Below are positions 62,740 to 64,000 of a stretch of DNA of 64,000 nucleotides, piece by piece. This DNA is from Bog-257 sp963846715. Lineage in GTDB: Bacteria; Acidobacteriota; Terriglobia; Terriglobales; Acidobacteriaceae. The translations under genes and the position numbers were made by a program. Position 1 is the stretch's first letter; the number at the start of each line of letters is the position of its first letter. The notes beneath the pieces are model-generated. The model saw only the letters and a program-made list of their open reading frames with translations. It did not search any database and had not been told where the DNA came from. The stretch spans positions 744,001-808,000 of the forward strand of contig CAWJXA010000008.1 of assembly GCA_963846715.1 (NCBI GenBank), given 5' to 3'.

Positions 62740-64000
62740 TTACAGCACCGGGCTGTCGTTACCTAGCATCTTGGCGCGAATGATCTTGATCGGCGGATAT
62801 CCCTGCTTCATGAACTCGTCGTGGAACTGCTCCAAATTAAACTTGTCGCCCCTCTTCTGCTTGTAATCGGCGCGCAGCTTCATGATCTCCAGCTTGCCCA
62901 GCGTATACACCAGGTAGGTGGGATCGGACGTACCCCGCTGCGCTTCGCGCTCCGCTACCGCCGGCGTCTGATGTCCTTCCTTGATGAAAAACTCCGTCGC
63001 TTCCTGCAAGCTCATTTTGCCGGTGTGCATTTGGATGCCGGCAATGTAGCGCGCGTCACGCAGCAGCGCATCTTGTAACTGCCCGATGCGCAGCTTGGGA
63101 TCGCCATTGCCATAGCCCTCGTCCAGCATCATCTGCTCGCTGTAGTGTGCCCAGCCCTCGGAATTGGAGGAGCAGCCGATGAGCTTGCGGACTTTCGAGG
63201 GCGCCTGCTTCACCCATAGAAACTGGGTGTAATGGCCGGGATAGGCCTCGTGGACGGCGGTGCTGATGATGGTGCCGCGATTAAAACCTTCCATCCAGCT
63301 TCTGGTCTTCTCCGCCGGCCAGGTTGGTTCGGGCAGGGTCACATTGAAGAAGGCTTCGGTCGCTTTCGTCTCATAAGGACCAGGAGTATCCATCGACGCC
63401 GAGCTGAGAGCGCGGCCGAAGGGTGGCGTCTCTTCCACAATGGGCCGCACCTGAGAAGGGAGCTCGATGATCTGCTTCTGCTGGATGAAGCTGACCAGGC
63501 CATTGAAAGTATCGCGGAAACTCTGCAGCAACTGATCGGGTTGCGGATGGTCCTGCTCAAGCTGTTCGAGAATCTGCTCGGGAGTCTTGCTGGCATCGAT
63601 CTGCGCGGCCACGCGCTTCAACTCCGCCTGGTTCTTGTGCAGATCGTCGTAGCCGATCTGTAGCAGGCGGTCGAGCGGGATATCGACCATTTCTCCATAC
63701 TCCAGCTTCTTGCGGTAGTTCTCCGCGCCGATGCGAAAGTCGCCGTTGGAGATCGGCAGCAGATCATTCTTCAGGAAGTCCTGGTAGCGCTGCAGTTCGG
63801 CAATAACCTTGTCGTTGGAGGCTTTGAACTCGGCCAGCAGCTGAGAATCGGTAACGTTCTTGAAGGCCAGTGGGACATCGTTCTGGAAGAAGCTGATGAT
63901 GCCGGGCAGTTGCTCCAGCGCGATCTCGGTGTAGATCTTCGGAACGTCTTTCAGGTTCGACTTGGCTGCGGCGAAGTTCGCCGGCATCTTCTGCTCGCGT
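62740..64000 (-). CDS. DUF885 family metal-dependent hydrolase, N-terminus outside the window
   Basis: At least 419 residues are visible; the frame is still open at the window edge, so the ATG at 63987 is probably internal. The motif HEAYPGHYTQ (HExxxGH-like) and downstream SEGWAHYSEQMM are hallmarks of DUF885 proteins, which resemble M3/M32-type metallopeptidases. Family members carry a signal peptide in many Acidobacteriota, but it would lie beyond the edge. Substrate unknown; a periplasmic peptidase is likely. It ends 38 bases before galU. Confidence 0.8.
   Translation of the reverse strand, partial: REQKMPANFAAAKSNLKDVPKIYTEIALEQLPGIISFFQNDVPLAFKNVTDSQLLAEFKASNDKVIAELQRYQDFLKNDLLPISNGDFRIGAENYRKKLEYGEMVDIPLDRLLQIGYDDLHKNQAELKRVAAQIDASKTPEQILEQLEQDHPQPDQLLQSFRDTFNGLVSFIQQKQIIELPSQVRPIVEETPPFGRALSSASMDTPGPYETKATEAFFNVTLPEPTWPAEKTRSWMEGFNRGTIISTAVHEAYPGHYTQFLWVKQAPSKVRKLIGCSSNSEGWAHYSEQMMLDEGYGNGDPKLRIGQLQDALLRDARYIAGIQMHTGKMSLQEATEFFIKEGHQTPAVAEREAQRGTSDPTYLVYTLGKLEIMKLRADYKQKRGDKFNLEQFHDEFMKQGYPPIKIIRAKMLGNDSPVL

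Noticed and set aside
1..64000. tRNA, rRNA or known riboswitch genes
   Set aside because: I looked for tRNA T-arm and acceptor patterns and rRNA wording in the gaps and found nothing convincing; a covariance-model scan would be decisive.

Overview
The window reads as a piece of an Acidobacteriota chromosome, probably a soil Terriglobia relative. This is inferred from its gene families: a GloVer-repeat secreted protein, many small secreted or membrane proteins of unknown function, a bactofilin, an M20 amidohydrolase with a signal peptide, and hopanoid-type sugar and glycosyltransferase genes. GC content is moderately high and coding density is high, with genes on both strands. No rRNA, tRNA, CRISPR array or phage module was recognised.

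Layout. 0-6.6 kb: two small proteins, then an intact czcCBA-like heavy-metal efflux operon with two inverted repeats in front of it. 6.6-17.8 kb: a cell-envelope glycolipid or polysaccharide neighbourhood. It holds an HpnA-like epimerase, an HpnI-like glycosyltransferase, a FAD enzyme, a UDP-sulfoquinovose synthase (SQD1 type), an ArnT-like GT39 transferase, an asparagine-synthase-type amidotransferase, two tandem SMR-like half-flippases and a MacB-like permease. 18-24.5 kb: a DUF2891 gene with one frameshift, a LolA-like protein, a TPR protein and RNase R. 25-39.5 kb: bactofilin, MurJ, a PHB-depolymerase-like esterase, a HAD phosphatase, an M20 hydrolase, a receiver-like protein, a frameshifted VOC gene, pyrophosphatase, a divergent EF-G and secreted proteins.

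39.6-55 kb is the disturbed part. A succinate/acetyl-CoA transferase gene is split by an IS256-family element with an 8-bp target duplication. Next come about 2.7 kb of decayed or mobile DNA: a REP-associated tyrosine transposase (RAYT) gene flanked by palindromic repeats, and an mrr restriction-enzyme remnant. After that lie an aconitase, a 4-oxalocrotonate-tautomerase-like gene and a second heavy-metal RND operon, all full length but carrying many single-base frameshifts. The protein motifs are almost undamaged between shifts, so consensus error is at least as likely as true decay.

55-64 kb: a possible toxin-antitoxin pair, uspA and mntH, purD and purE, a MITE-like element, a GloVer protein, galU, and a DUF885 hydrolase cut by the window end.

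The most interesting feature is a family of three-hairpin repeats (about 80-110 bp) found in at least five places. Copies surround the RAYT gene in opposite orientations, one forms the C-terminus of the GT39 protein, and one lies in frame inside RNase R together with two other palindromes.
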